NCBI RefSeq assembly: GCF_002797895.1 | Contig: NZ_PGES01000001.1 | Location: 3,348,001-3,412,000, forward strand | Length of the DNA: 64,000 nt | Direction of reading: 5' to 3' | Origin: Janthinobacterium sp. 67 | Lineage (GTDB): Bacteria; Pseudomonadota; Gammaproteobacteria; Burkholderiales; Burkholderiaceae_D | Shown: piece after piece, positions 43,256-51,409 of the stretch | Numbering within the stretch: position 1 is the stretch's first letter | Layout of the letters: every line of letters begins with the position of its first letter | Notes under the pieces: model-generated | Told to the model about the DNA's origin: nothing | Databases searched by the model: none | Seen by the model: only the letters and a program-made list of their open reading frames with translations | Position numbers and translations under genes: made by a program

Positions 43256-43317
43256 ATAATACGATACAAAAAACGATTTGCATACACTTGATGTGAATCA
43301 TTTTAAAAATTCGTATC
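43256..43317. promoter_or_regulatory. Candidate paaA promoter and PaaX operator in the divergent gap
   Basis: On the minus strand TATTAT (43261-43256) is a plausible -10 for paaA. Directly upstream is an inverted pair GATACAAA (43263-43270) and TTCGTATC (43310-43317). Between them is the dyad TGATGTGAATCA (43289-43300), whose GAATCA half recalls the E. coli PaaX half-site. The region is strongly AT-rich. It is the natural binding place for the divergent PaaX repressor, released by phenylacetyl-CoA. Confidence 0.5.
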
Positions 43318-43470
43318 TTGTGCCGCTTTTTTGTGCGTATGATATTGCTTATGAGAAAACACCATGAAGCGCCACCAGCGCTTCCGGCAAATTATTGCCG
43401 CGCTACCCGCGCAGCCAAGTAAACTGCTGCTTTTATTGAACCGACCGCTACACGGCCAGACCGGAACCAC

Positions 43471-44400
43471 ATGAAGAACACCCGCTGCACGGCATGGATA
43501 GCCGATTTCCTGGAAAGCGACCCACCGCGCTCGAAGTCCCTGGTGATGACCATCTTTGGCGACGCCATCGTGCCGCGCGGCGGCGCCATCTGGCTGGGCA
43601 GCCTGATCGAACTGCTGGCGCCATTTGGCGTCAATGACCGGCTATTGCGCACCAGCGTGTTCCGCCTGGCGCAGGAAGGCTGGCTCAGCTCGCAGCGCGA
43701 CGGCCGCCGCAGCGCCTATACGATACGCCCGGAGGCCCTGGCCCGCTTCGAACGCGCCTACCGCCGCATCTATGCGCCGCTGGTCGTGCACTGGGATGGC
43801 AGCTGGACCCTTGTGATCGGGCCGGCCGGCAGCATCGGCGCGGCCGAGCGGGGGGCGCTGCGCAAGGAATTATTGTGGGCCGGCTACGGCTTGATTTCTC
43901 CCGGCATCTTTGGCCACCCGGCCAGCAATGCGGAGGCGCTGGAAGATATCCTCGTGCGCAACGAGGTGCAGGGCAAGCTGTACGTTTGCCACACAAAAGA
44001 GTTGCCGGGTGTCAGCACGCGTCCCCTGCGCGACATGGTGGGCGACTGTTGGGACTTGTCGGAAGTGATGGCCGGCTACGAAAAATTCATCGCCAGCTTC
44101 CAGCCCCTGCTGACCTTGCTCCAGCAGGAACCCGTGTTCGACGCGGAGCAAGCGTTCGTCATCCGCTCGCTGCTGACGCACGCCTACCGCCGCGTGCAGT
44201 TGCACGACCCGCAACTGCCCGTCGAACTGCTGCCCGAACCGTGGCCCGGCACGCAAGCCTATGCGCTGGCGCGCGACCTGTACCGCATCACGTATGCGGC
44301 GGCCGAGGAACATATCCTGGCCACCCTGCGGCGCGAGGATGAGCATGCCCCGGACGTCGAGCCGTGGTTTTTTGAACGTTTTGGCGGACTGAACACCTGA
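43471..44400 (+). CDS. paaX: Phenylacetate operon repressor PaaX
   Basis: 309 aa, usual length. N-terminal winged helix (SKSLVMTIFGDAIVPRGGAI, GVNDRLLRTSVFRLAQEGWL) followed by the PaaX-type central and C-terminal domains (SWTLVIGPAG, LLWAGYGLISPGIFGHP). Family members are GntR-like repressors that respond to phenylacetyl-CoA. Divergent from paaA, as expected for an autonomous switch. Confidence 0.96.
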   Translation: MKNTRCTAWIADFLESDPPRSKSLVMTIFGDAIVPRGGAIWLGSLIELLAPFGVNDRLLRTSVFRLAQEGWLSSQRDGRRSAYTIRPEALARFERAYRRIYAPLVVHWDGSWTLVIGPAGSIGAAERGALRKELLWAGYGLISPGIFGHPASNAEALEDILVRNEVQGKLYVCHTKELPGVSTRPLRDMVGDCWDLSEVMAGYEKFIASFQPLLTLLQQEPVFDAEQAFVIRSLLTHAYRRVQLHDPQLPVELLPEPWPGTQAYALARDLYRITYAAAEEHILATLRREDEHAPDVEPWFFERFGGLNT

Positions 44401-44421
44401 GAAAACGTCCATGGCGGCGTT

Positions 44422-44461
44422 GCAGGGCCTAGGCGTACATTCGTACTGCCTGCGGCCCTGC
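44422..44461. terminator. Hairpin between paaX and the convergent 84-aa gene
   Basis: Stem GCAGGGCC / GGCCCTGC (44422-44429 and 44454-44461), extended inward by AGGCGTAC / GTACTGCCT around loop ATTC. A second small hairpin (CCTGAAC/GTTCAGG, 44469-44493) follows. No long T-run. It probably serves both convergent genes. Confidence 0.6.
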
Positions 44462-44510
44462 GCCTTGCCCTGAACATTTTTCAGGCGTTCAGGAATAAGT
44501 CACTACCTGC

Positions 44511-44765
44511 TCACTGCTTTACCGCCACTTGCTTGGCCCCTGCCAACAAATCCTGCCCCAGCTTTTCCAGCGCATTGGCCTGCACCAGCATGGTGTCGAG
44601 GATGGCGACGTTGAAGGTGTATTCGGCCGGCGTCGTATAGCCGGGAAAGCGCAGGATGCGCAGCAATTCCTGCAAGGTCGTGCCCTTGCCCAGGTGCGCC
44701 AGGGCGTCGCTGAGGGCGCTGACTTTCTTTTCCAGCTCGTGTATGTGCTTGCCGTTGTCGTTCAT
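44511..44765 (-). CDS. Small conserved-looking helical protein, unknown function
   Basis: 84 aa from ATG 44765 with GGGAGAG six bases upstream; the frame continues further 5' without support. Mostly helical: a heptad-like start (HIHELEKKVSALSDALAHLG, likely a short coiled coil) and VQANALEKLGQDLLAGAKQV at the end, with a central LRFPGYTTPAEYTFNVAIL. No signal peptide or membrane segment. I do not recognise the family; the amphipathic end is slightly phasin-like, which is only an impression. Confidence 0.65.
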   Translation of the reverse strand: MNDNGKHIHELEKKVSALSDALAHLGKGTTLQELLRILRFPGYTTPAEYTFNVAILDTMLVQANALEKLGQDLLAGAKQVAVKQ

Positions 44766-44905
44766 GATGCTCTCCCGTGTTGGAACTTCCACGTTAGCAA
44801 AGCACGTCCGTCGTCGTTTGCGCCAGCACAAAGGCGCGCCTAAAACGGGTATCATCGCGCCATTGCACACGATGCAAAACCCATACGTTTTTATCAGGAA
44901 CACAC

Positions 44906-46030
44906 ATGACCATTAAAATCAGCCAGCAATTCGACGCCGGCGCGATCGAGGTGCTGCGCGCCGACGATGCCCACTCCATCGAGCTGAACATCCGCAAGGA
45001 TTCCCACGCCGACATCACGCAGTGGTTTTACTTCCGCCTACAAGGCGCGCAAGGCGAGGCATGCACGATCCGCTTCATGAACGCAGGCAAGTCGGCCTAC
45101 CCGGACGGCTGGAAAGATTACCAGGCCGTGGCCAGCTACGACCGCGAAACCTGGTTCCGCGTGCCCACCAGCTTTGACGGCACGGTGATGACCATCGAAC
45201 ATACGCCCGAAGAAGAAAGCGTGTACTACGCCTACTTCGAACCGTACCCATGGGACCGCCACCTGGCCCTGATCGACAGCGCGCAAGCGTCGCCGCTGGT
45301 GCGCCTGGTCGACCTGGGCAGCACCGTCGAAGGCCGCGACATGAATTTGCTGGTCGTCGGCGACGCCGATGCGGAGAAAAAAGTCTGGGTCATCGCGCGC
45401 CAGCACCCGGGCGAGACGATGGCTGAATGGTTTGTCGAAGGCATGCTCGAAGCCTTGCTGGACCAGGCCAACCCGTTTGCCCGCCAGTGCCTGCAAGACG
45501 CCGTCTTCTACGTGGTGCCGAACATGAACCCGGACGGTTCCGTGCATGGCAACCTGCGCACCAACGCGGCCGGCGCCAACCTGAACCGCGAATGGATGAC
45601 GCCGACGATGGAACGCAGCCCGGAAGTATTCCTGGTGAAACAGAAAATGCATGAAATCGGCTGCGACCTGTTCCTCGACGTGCATGGCGACGAAGGCTTG
45701 CCTTACGTCTTCGTGGCCGGCAGCGATGCGCTGGAAAATTTCACGCCGGCGCAAAAAGCCGAGCAAGACCGCTTCATCGCCGACTTCAAGGTGGCCAGCC
45801 CCGACTTCCAGGATGAGCACGGCTACGAAGACGGCCCGTTCACGCCGGAAGTGCTGACCATGGGTTCGCCCCACATCACGCACGCCTTCGGCTGCCTGTC
45901 GCTGACCCTGGAATTGCCGTTCAAGGACAATGCCAACGATCCCGACCCGCAAACGGGCTGGAGCGGCGCCCGCAGCGCTGCCCTGGGCGCGGCCGTGCTG
46001 CAGCCTATCCTGTCGACCTTGCGCGCCTGA
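44906..46030 (+). CDS. M14-family zinc carboxypeptidase (cytosolic carboxypeptidase type)
   Basis: 374 aa, AGGAA seven bases upstream of the ATG. An N-terminal beta-sandwich (about 1-115) typical of the cytosolic carboxypeptidase subfamily precedes the catalytic domain. Zinc ligands lie in RQHPGETMAEW (His and Glu) and LFLDVHGDE (His); the catalytic Glu lies in LTLELPF. NREWMTPTMERSPEV is also conserved in this group. No signal peptide. In eukaryotes the subfamily trims glutamates from tubulin; bacterial substrates are unknown. Confidence 0.9.
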   Translation: MTIKISQQFDAGAIEVLRADDAHSIELNIRKDSHADITQWFYFRLQGAQGEACTIRFMNAGKSAYPDGWKDYQAVASYDRETWFRVPTSFDGTVMTIEHTPEEESVYYAYFEPYPWDRHLALIDSAQASPLVRLVDLGSTVEGRDMNLLVVGDADAEKKVWVIARQHPGETMAEWFVEGMLEALLDQANPFARQCLQDAVFYVVPNMNPDGSVHGNLRTNAAGANLNREWMTPTMERSPEVFLVKQKMHEIGCDLFLDVHGDEGLPYVFVAGSDALENFTPAQKAEQDRFIADFKVASPDFQDEHGYEDGPFTPEVLTMGSPHITHAFGCLSLTLELPFKDNANDPDPQTGWSGARSAALGAAVLQPILSTLRA

Positions 46031-46222
46031 TCCACGCATGATGCCGGCCCGCCACGCATGCGGTGGCGGGCCAGTCCAGGCCGGCGGCTCCCCTGCCGTC
46101 GGCTATTTGCCTGCCACTTTCTTGCGCAGCGCAACATCGTAAATCGTTGCCACGCCGCCCATTGCTGCCTATACTGGCCCCAGCACTTCTGTCCCCCTTC
46201 TTGCCGACAACTCATCCTGCCC

Positions 46223-47425
46223 ATGATCACTCGAGACCAGCCATGCGCCACGGCGCGCTTTTTCAGGAGCAAGTTTGCACACGTGTGCATATTTTTGTTT
46301 GCCAGCTTGTCTGGCATGCCAGGCATGGCGGCCGAACTCAGCCCGGCCGCGCAGCTGGGACGGCAAATTTTCCACGATGCCAGCCTGTCCGCCTCGGGCA
46401 AGCAGTCCTGCGCCAGCTGTCACGACCCGGCCCACGCTTACGCGCCCGGCAACAAGCTGGCCGTGCAACTGGGAGGCGCCGATGGCCAGGCGCCCGGCTA
46501 CCGCGCCACGCCATCGCTGCGCTACCTGGAACACACGCCCCCTTTCCGCTTTGATGAGGAAGGCGCGCCCAACGGCGGCATCAACCGCGACGGCCGCGCC
46601 GCCAGCCTGGCAGAACAGGCGGAGCGGCCGTTCCTGGCAGCGCACGAAATGGCCAATGCCAGCACGGATGCGGTGGTGGAACGGCTGCGCAAGGGCAGTT
46701 ACGCGCAAGCATTCCAGCGCGTCTTTGGCGAGGCCATCTTTGCGCAGCCACAACAGGCATTCAGCCGCATCACCTATGCCTTGCAGCAATTCCAGCAGGA
46801 AGAGCCGGACTTCCACCGCTACGATTCCAAATATGACCTCTACCTGGCCAACAAGGTTCCGCTGGAACTGGCCGAATTGCGGGGCCTGGCCCTGTTCAAC
46901 GATGAACGCAAGGGCAATTGCGCCGCGTGCCACCCCAGCGTGCGGGGCGACCATGGCACGCCGCCCTTGTTCACAGATTTCAGTTTCGACAATCTGGGCG
47001 TGCCGCGCAATACGCGCATTCCCGCCACCGCCGATCCTGCCTATTTCGACCTGGGCTTGTGCGGCCCCGACCGCACGGACCTGGCGACAAAAGGCGAGTT
47101 ATGCGGCGCCTTCAAGGTGCCCAGCCTGCGCAATGTCGCCACGCGGCAGGTGTTTTTTCACAACGGCGTGTTCGATAACCTGACGGATGCCCTGCGTTTT
47201 TATGTGCGGCGCGATACGCATCCGCAAGAATGGTATCCGCGCGACAAACGGGGAAAAGTGCAGAAATTCAACGACGTGCCGGCCCGGTACCGTGCCAGCG
47301 TGAACACCACCGAGGCCCCGTTCGACCGCAGGCGCGGCATGGCGCCCGCGCTGACGGCGGGCGAGATCGAGGATATGGTGAAATTCCTGGCCACCCTGAC
47401 GGATGGCTATCAGGTACAGCAATGA
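46223..47425 (+). CDS. Di-haem cytochrome c peroxidase / MauG-family protein
   Basis: 400 aa from ATG 46223, chosen because the signal peptide (AHVCIFLFASLSGMPGMAA) follows; the frame extends upstream and no start has a good ribosome-binding site. Two haem c sites: C63ASCH67 and C233AACH237. SLRYLEHTPPFRFDEEG, RPFLAAHEMAN and FKVPSLRNVATRQVFFHNG are typical of the MauG/CcpA group. Expected in the periplasm, reducing peroxide or oxidising a partner protein. It is convergent with the PLP-enzyme gene. Confidence 0.9.
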   Translation: MITRDQPCATARFFRSKFAHVCIFLFASLSGMPGMAAELSPAAQLGRQIFHDASLSASGKQSCASCHDPAHAYAPGNKLAVQLGGADGQAPGYRATPSLRYLEHTPPFRFDEEGAPNGGINRDGRAASLAEQAERPFLAAHEMANASTDAVVERLRKGSYAQAFQRVFGEAIFAQPQQAFSRITYALQQFQQEEPDFHRYDSKYDLYLANKVPLELAELRGLALFNDERKGNCAACHPSVRGDHGTPPLFTDFSFDNLGVPRNTRIPATADPAYFDLGLCGPDRTDLATKGELCGAFKVPSLRNVATRQVFFHNGVFDNLTDALRFYVRRDTHPQEWYPRDKRGKVQKFNDVPARYRASVNTTEAPFDRRRGMAPALTAGEIEDMVKFLATLTDGYQVQQ

Positions 47426-47449
47426 CGGCGGAGGGCGCCTCCGCATCCA

Positions 47450-48748
47450 TCAGGTGCGAGCCACCTTGCGCAGGGCATCGACCAGCTTGTCCAGGTGCGA
47501 CTCCGGCGTAAAGATGCCTGGCGTCACGCGCACGCACGCGCCCGACGCGAGGCCGTCGCGCGGCACGGCAAAGATGCCGTGCTGCTGCACCAGCTGTTTC
47601 GACAAGGCATAACTGTCGGCCACGCTGCTCTTGCCTGTCAAGCGGAACGACGCGATGGCGCTCGTCAGGCGCGGGTCGCTCGATGCCAGCACTTCGATGC
47701 CATCGATGGCGCGTGCCGCTTCCACCCAGCGGTTGCGCAGCAGCCGCAGCCGGGCCTGCTTGTTGGCCACGCCGATCTGCGCGTGCAATTCCAGCGCCTT
47801 CGGCAAGCTCAGGTAGGCGGCGAAATTGACCGTGCCCGTGTGCACGCGCGAACGGATATCGTCGCCCGCCTTTTCACCAAGCCAGGGGTCGATATCGGCC
47901 ACCCTGCCCCGCTTGATGTAGGCGGCGCCCACGCCCACGGGCGCGCCTATCCATTTATGCAGGTTGATGCCTGCAAAATCCGCCTGCAAGTCGGGGATCG
48001 TCATGTCCAGCTGGCCAAAGCCGTGCGCCGTATCGACGATGACGTCGATGCCCCGTTCGCGCGCCAGGCGGCTGATCTCGGCCACGGGCAAGACCATGCC
48101 GTTGCGGTGGTTCACGTGCGTGAGCAGCATCAGCTTCAGCTTTGGATGACGCGCCATGGCGTCGGCATAGGCGGCGATCACGTTGTCATGCGTAAATGGC
48201 TCCGGCATGGCGATGCTGACGACGTTGGCGTCGCGCCGCTGCTGCAGCCAGCGCGTGACGGTGATCATATTGTCGTAATCGATGTCCGCGTACAGCACCG
48301 TATCGCCGGGCTGCAAGCGGTTATAGCCGGCGATCAGCACTTGCAGCGCTTCCGTGGCGCCCCGCGTCAGCACGATTTCATCGGTCGCCACGCCCAGCGC
48401 CCTGGCCGCCGCCGCCCGCGCCGCCTCGAAGTCGGCAGGAAAGCGCATGCGCGCATACCAGGCGTTGTCGCGGTTGACCATCGCCAGTTGCTGCTCGTAA
48501 TGTTCCAGCACGGGCCTGGCCATGGAGCCCCAGAAGGCATTGTCGAGCTGTATCACGTCCGCGGGATGGTCGTATTGTGCGGCCACCGCCTGCCAGTAAG
48601 CCTGGTTGGTGGCCAGCACGTCCGGCGTGGCGCCCACCGGCACCGCCGGCAAAGGTAGCGCCAGCGCGGCGCCCGCAGTGAAGGGCAGCGCCGCCGCCAG
48701 CGATCCCGCGCGCAGCAAGGCGCGGCGTTGTGGATTCATGTTCAACAT
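47450..48748 (-). CDS. Tat-exported class V aminotransferase-fold PLP enzyme
   Basis: 432 aa; ATG 48748 lies just after AGGGG, and ATG 48739 is an alternative. The N-terminus has a twin-arginine signal (RRALLRAGSLAAALPF). The class V fold is clear: RGATEALQVLI, Asp239 and His242 in VDTAHGFGQLD, and PLP-binding Lys265 in NLHKWIGAPVG. The sequence resembles isopenicillin N epimerase and cysteine desulphurase relatives. An exported PLP enzyme is unusual; PvdN of Pseudomonas is a known case that modifies pyoverdine in the periplasm. Its start lies 6 bp after the TonB receptor stop, so both are one operon. Confidence 0.88.
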   Translation of the reverse strand: MLNMNPQRRALLRAGSLAAALPFTAGAALALPLPAVPVGATPDVLATNQAYWQAVAAQYDHPADVIQLDNAFWGSMARPVLEHYEQQLAMVNRDNAWYARMRFPADFEAARAAAARALGVATDEIVLTRGATEALQVLIAGYNRLQPGDTVLYADIDYDNMITVTRWLQQRRDANVVSIAMPEPFTHDNVIAAYADAMARHPKLKLMLLTHVNHRNGMVLPVAEISRLARERGIDVIVDTAHGFGQLDMTIPDLQADFAGINLHKWIGAPVGVGAAYIKRGRVADIDPWLGEKAGDDIRSRVHTGTVNFAAYLSLPKALELHAQIGVANKQARLRLLRNRWVEAARAIDGIEVLASSDPRLTSAIASFRLTGKSSVADSYALSKQLVQQHGIFAVPRDGLASGACVRVTPGIFTPESHLDKLVDALRKVART

Positions 48749-48754
48749 GGCCCC

Positions 48755-51166
48755 TCAGAATTTCAGTTTGTACTCGACGTACAGGTTGCGGCCATCCGTG
48801 TCGTACGGCGCGTTGCGCGAATAGATCAGACCGCGGCTGGCCTGGAAGGTTGCCTCGTCAGGATATTTGTCCAGCACATTGTCGACGCCAGCGCGTATCG
48901 ATTGCTTGTCGCTGATCTTGTAGCCGACGGCCAGGTCAAGAAATTGCATGGCGCCAAAACGCTGGAAGATATCGCCCGTGGCATTGCCGGAATTGTCCGT
49001 CCACGCGCCGTAGTAGCGCACGCGGGCCAGCGTATTCCAGCTGCCGAGGTCATAGTTGCCGCTGATGGTGGCTTTCTGGCGGGGCAAACGTTCTTCGAAG
49101 ACCTGGCGCTGGGCCGGGTTTGTCACCAGGCTGGACTTGCCGCCGTCGACTTTCGTCGTGTTGTAGTTGTAGGCCAGGGTCAGGTTCAGCTTGCCGTCGC
49201 CGACGCGGCTCAGGTGGCTGCCGACGATATCGATGCCGCGCGTGGTGGTGTCGAAATCATTCGTGAAATAGCTGACGGACGTGTAGCGAAGCGGATTGGC
49301 CACGCCGGCCGGCACGGCAAACGCGGCGGAAGTGCTGAAGCGGTCACTGACCTTGATGTCATACACGTCGACGGAACCGGAGAAACCGGCCGGCGTCTTC
49401 CAGGTAAAACCCAGCGACAGGTTCTTCGATTTTTCCGGCTTCAGCGCCTGCGCACCGAGCAGCATGGCCAGCGGATCGTTGTTGGCCAGGCGGCCGCTGG
49501 TAAACAACAGCAGGGTCTTGGTGTCGAGGCCCTGGTTCGTGCTGTTGGTGTTCGACTGGCCAGGCGTTGGCGCGCGGAAACCCGTCGAGTAGGAGCCGCG
49601 CAAGGCCATGTTGTCGCTCAAGGCATAACGGGCCGACAGCTTGCCGTTGACGGTACTGCCAAATTCCGAGAAATGCTCATAGCGGGCCGCGCCGCCCAGG
49701 CTCAGGGCCTTCGTGACGGGCACTTCCACGTCCAGATAGGCCGCATAGCTATCCTGGCCCCAGCTGCCCGCCTGGCGGTCGCTGAAACCGGGGGCGCCGT
49801 TCGCGTTCGCGTCGAGACCGATGGCCGCGCCTGGCCCCACCGTCCACGACGCCGTATCACCCGCCTTCACGCCATAGCTTTCATTGCGCGCCTCGGCACC
49901 GAAGGCGATGTTGACCGGTTGCGGCAAGGATGCCACGGGCAATTCATAGTTGAAGTTGGCGTTGAGTATCTTTTCCGTCTGCGACAACTGGCCCAGGTAG
50001 AACGCCGTCGGGCTGCCGGGGCCCATCGAGGCATTGATGGAATTGGCCAGATTGTAGTCGATGCGGTTACGGCCCCAGGAGGCGCTCACGTCCCAGCCGA
50101 AGCGGTCGTTGAAATGGCCGCGCACGCCGGCCACCACCTGCATGTCATCCTGCTCGTTCGAATAGCTGGGGCTGAAGCCGAGCGGGTAGATGCTGCGCAA
50201 GTCCCAGCCTGGGAACAGGGTGCTGGTTTTATACGCGCCCGTGCTGGTGTCCGGATTACGCCAGTTAAAGTCGGAGGTGCCATCGCTGTGGCTGAACAGG
50301 CCGAAGCCGTACAGTTCCGTCGTGTCGGACAAGGCCATGCTGGCATTGAATCCCAGGCGCTTGCTGTCGAGTTCAGGCTGGCCCCAGCGCTGCACGGGAT
50401 TGGGCACCTTCAGTTCCGGATGAGCGTTCTGGAAAGCGATCGCATCGGCCCGCTGGCGCGTGCGCGAAGTAGGGTCGGACTTGGCCAGGGCGCCGAACAG
50501 CGTTGCCTTGCCCGTCTCGCCAAAGGTGAAACCCGTCTTCAGGTTGATCTCATTGCCCTTGCCGTCCCCTTCCGAATACTGCGAGTGGTGCACGGAGAGC
50601 TCCGTGCCGGGCGTATCGTCGAGAATGATGTTGATCACGCCGGCGATCGCGTCGGAACCGTACTGGGCCGAGGCACCGTCGCGCAGCACTTCGATGCGCT
50701 TGATGGCGGAGACGGGAATCTGCGCCAGGTCGGGCGCCTGCGCGCCGCGGGCACCGAGCAGAGCACTGCGGTGGAAGCGCTTGCCGTTGACCAGCACCAG
50801 GGTCTGGTCCGGCGACAGGCCGCGCAAGGTTGCGGGGCGCACGAAGACTTGTCCGTCAGCCATCGGCAAGCGCTGCACCACGTACGACGGCACCAGTTGC
50901 GCCAGCACGTCGTTCAAGTCCGACGACTCGACGGCGCCGATGTCTTCGCGGTTGAACACATCCACGGGCGCCATGGTGTCGAATTGCGTGCGGTTGCTGC
51001 CGCGCGTGCCCGTGACGATCACGGCTGGCGGGGCATCGCTGGCGTCGCTGGCGCTAACGGGGGCAGCGGGCGCGGCGCCATGGGCCTGGGCCTGATTGGT
51101 GAACACGGCGGTCATGGCACACATCAGGGCCACCGCGCGGGCGATGCGGGTACGGGAGTAGGTCAT
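48755..51166 (-). CDS. TonB-dependent outer-membrane receptor
   Basis: 803 aa. Signal peptide (IARAVALMCAMTAVFTNQAQA), plug domain with PAVIVTGTRGSNRTQFDTMA (TonB-box-like), TLRGLSPDQTLVLVNGKRF and DGASAQYGSDAIAGVINI, then a 22-strand-type barrel ending in LYVEYKLKF with a terminal Phe. This type resembles the large TonB receptors with an extended loop set, not a defined siderophore class. Operon partner of the Tat-exported PLP enzyme, so the imported substrate may be changed in the periplasm. Confidence 0.93.
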   Translation of the reverse strand: MTYSRTRIARAVALMCAMTAVFTNQAQAHGAAPAAPVSASDASDAPPAVIVTGTRGSNRTQFDTMAPVDVFNREDIGAVESSDLNDVLAQLVPSYVVQRLPMADGQVFVRPATLRGLSPDQTLVLVNGKRFHRSALLGARGAQAPDLAQIPVSAIKRIEVLRDGASAQYGSDAIAGVINIILDDTPGTELSVHHSQYSEGDGKGNEINLKTGFTFGETGKATLFGALAKSDPTSRTRQRADAIAFQNAHPELKVPNPVQRWGQPELDSKRLGFNASMALSDTTELYGFGLFSHSDGTSDFNWRNPDTSTGAYKTSTLFPGWDLRSIYPLGFSPSYSNEQDDMQVVAGVRGHFNDRFGWDVSASWGRNRIDYNLANSINASMGPGSPTAFYLGQLSQTEKILNANFNYELPVASLPQPVNIAFGAEARNESYGVKAGDTASWTVGPGAAIGLDANANGAPGFSDRQAGSWGQDSYAAYLDVEVPVTKALSLGGAARYEHFSEFGSTVNGKLSARYALSDNMALRGSYSTGFRAPTPGQSNTNSTNQGLDTKTLLLFTSGRLANNDPLAMLLGAQALKPEKSKNLSLGFTWKTPAGFSGSVDVYDIKVSDRFSTSAAFAVPAGVANPLRYTSVSYFTNDFDTTTRGIDIVGSHLSRVGDGKLNLTLAYNYNTTKVDGGKSSLVTNPAQRQVFEERLPRQKATISGNYDLGSWNTLARVRYYGAWTDNSGNATGDIFQRFGAMQFLDLAVGYKISDKQSIRAGVDNVLDKYPDEATFQASRGLIYSRNAPYDTDGRNLYVEYKLKF

Positions 51167-51365
51167 GGGAGAGTCAGTTGGCAGGTTGGATCAACAACGA
51201 CGCGATGCCGCAAGACAGCATCTTGCATGAAATATCACGAAGTTCGGCTTACTTACATTAAAAGCATTTAAATTTCGCCAATAACGTTCGATGGCGACAT
51301 CATACGAAGGCAATATTTCATCCGTATGACGAGCTGATCACTACTGAAAAAAACCACACGCCCAT

Positions 51366-51389
51366 GAAAAAAGGCGCCAGCGGCGCCTT
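51366..51389 (-). terminator. Rho-independent terminator after pmbA
   Basis: Stem AAGGCGCC / GGCGCCTT with a 3-nt loop (51371-51389), followed on the minus strand by TTTTTTT. Confidence 0.85.
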
Positions 51390-51409
51390 GAGTGAAGCAA
51401 ATAACGACG

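Noticed and set aside
47428..47444. GCGGAGG/CCTCCGC hairpin between the peroxidase and the PLP-enzyme genes
   Set aside because: Short, with no T-run; not enough to call a terminator.
48728..51271. 847-codon plus-strand frame
   Set aside because: Antisense shadow of the TonB receptor, which has clear plug and barrel motifs.
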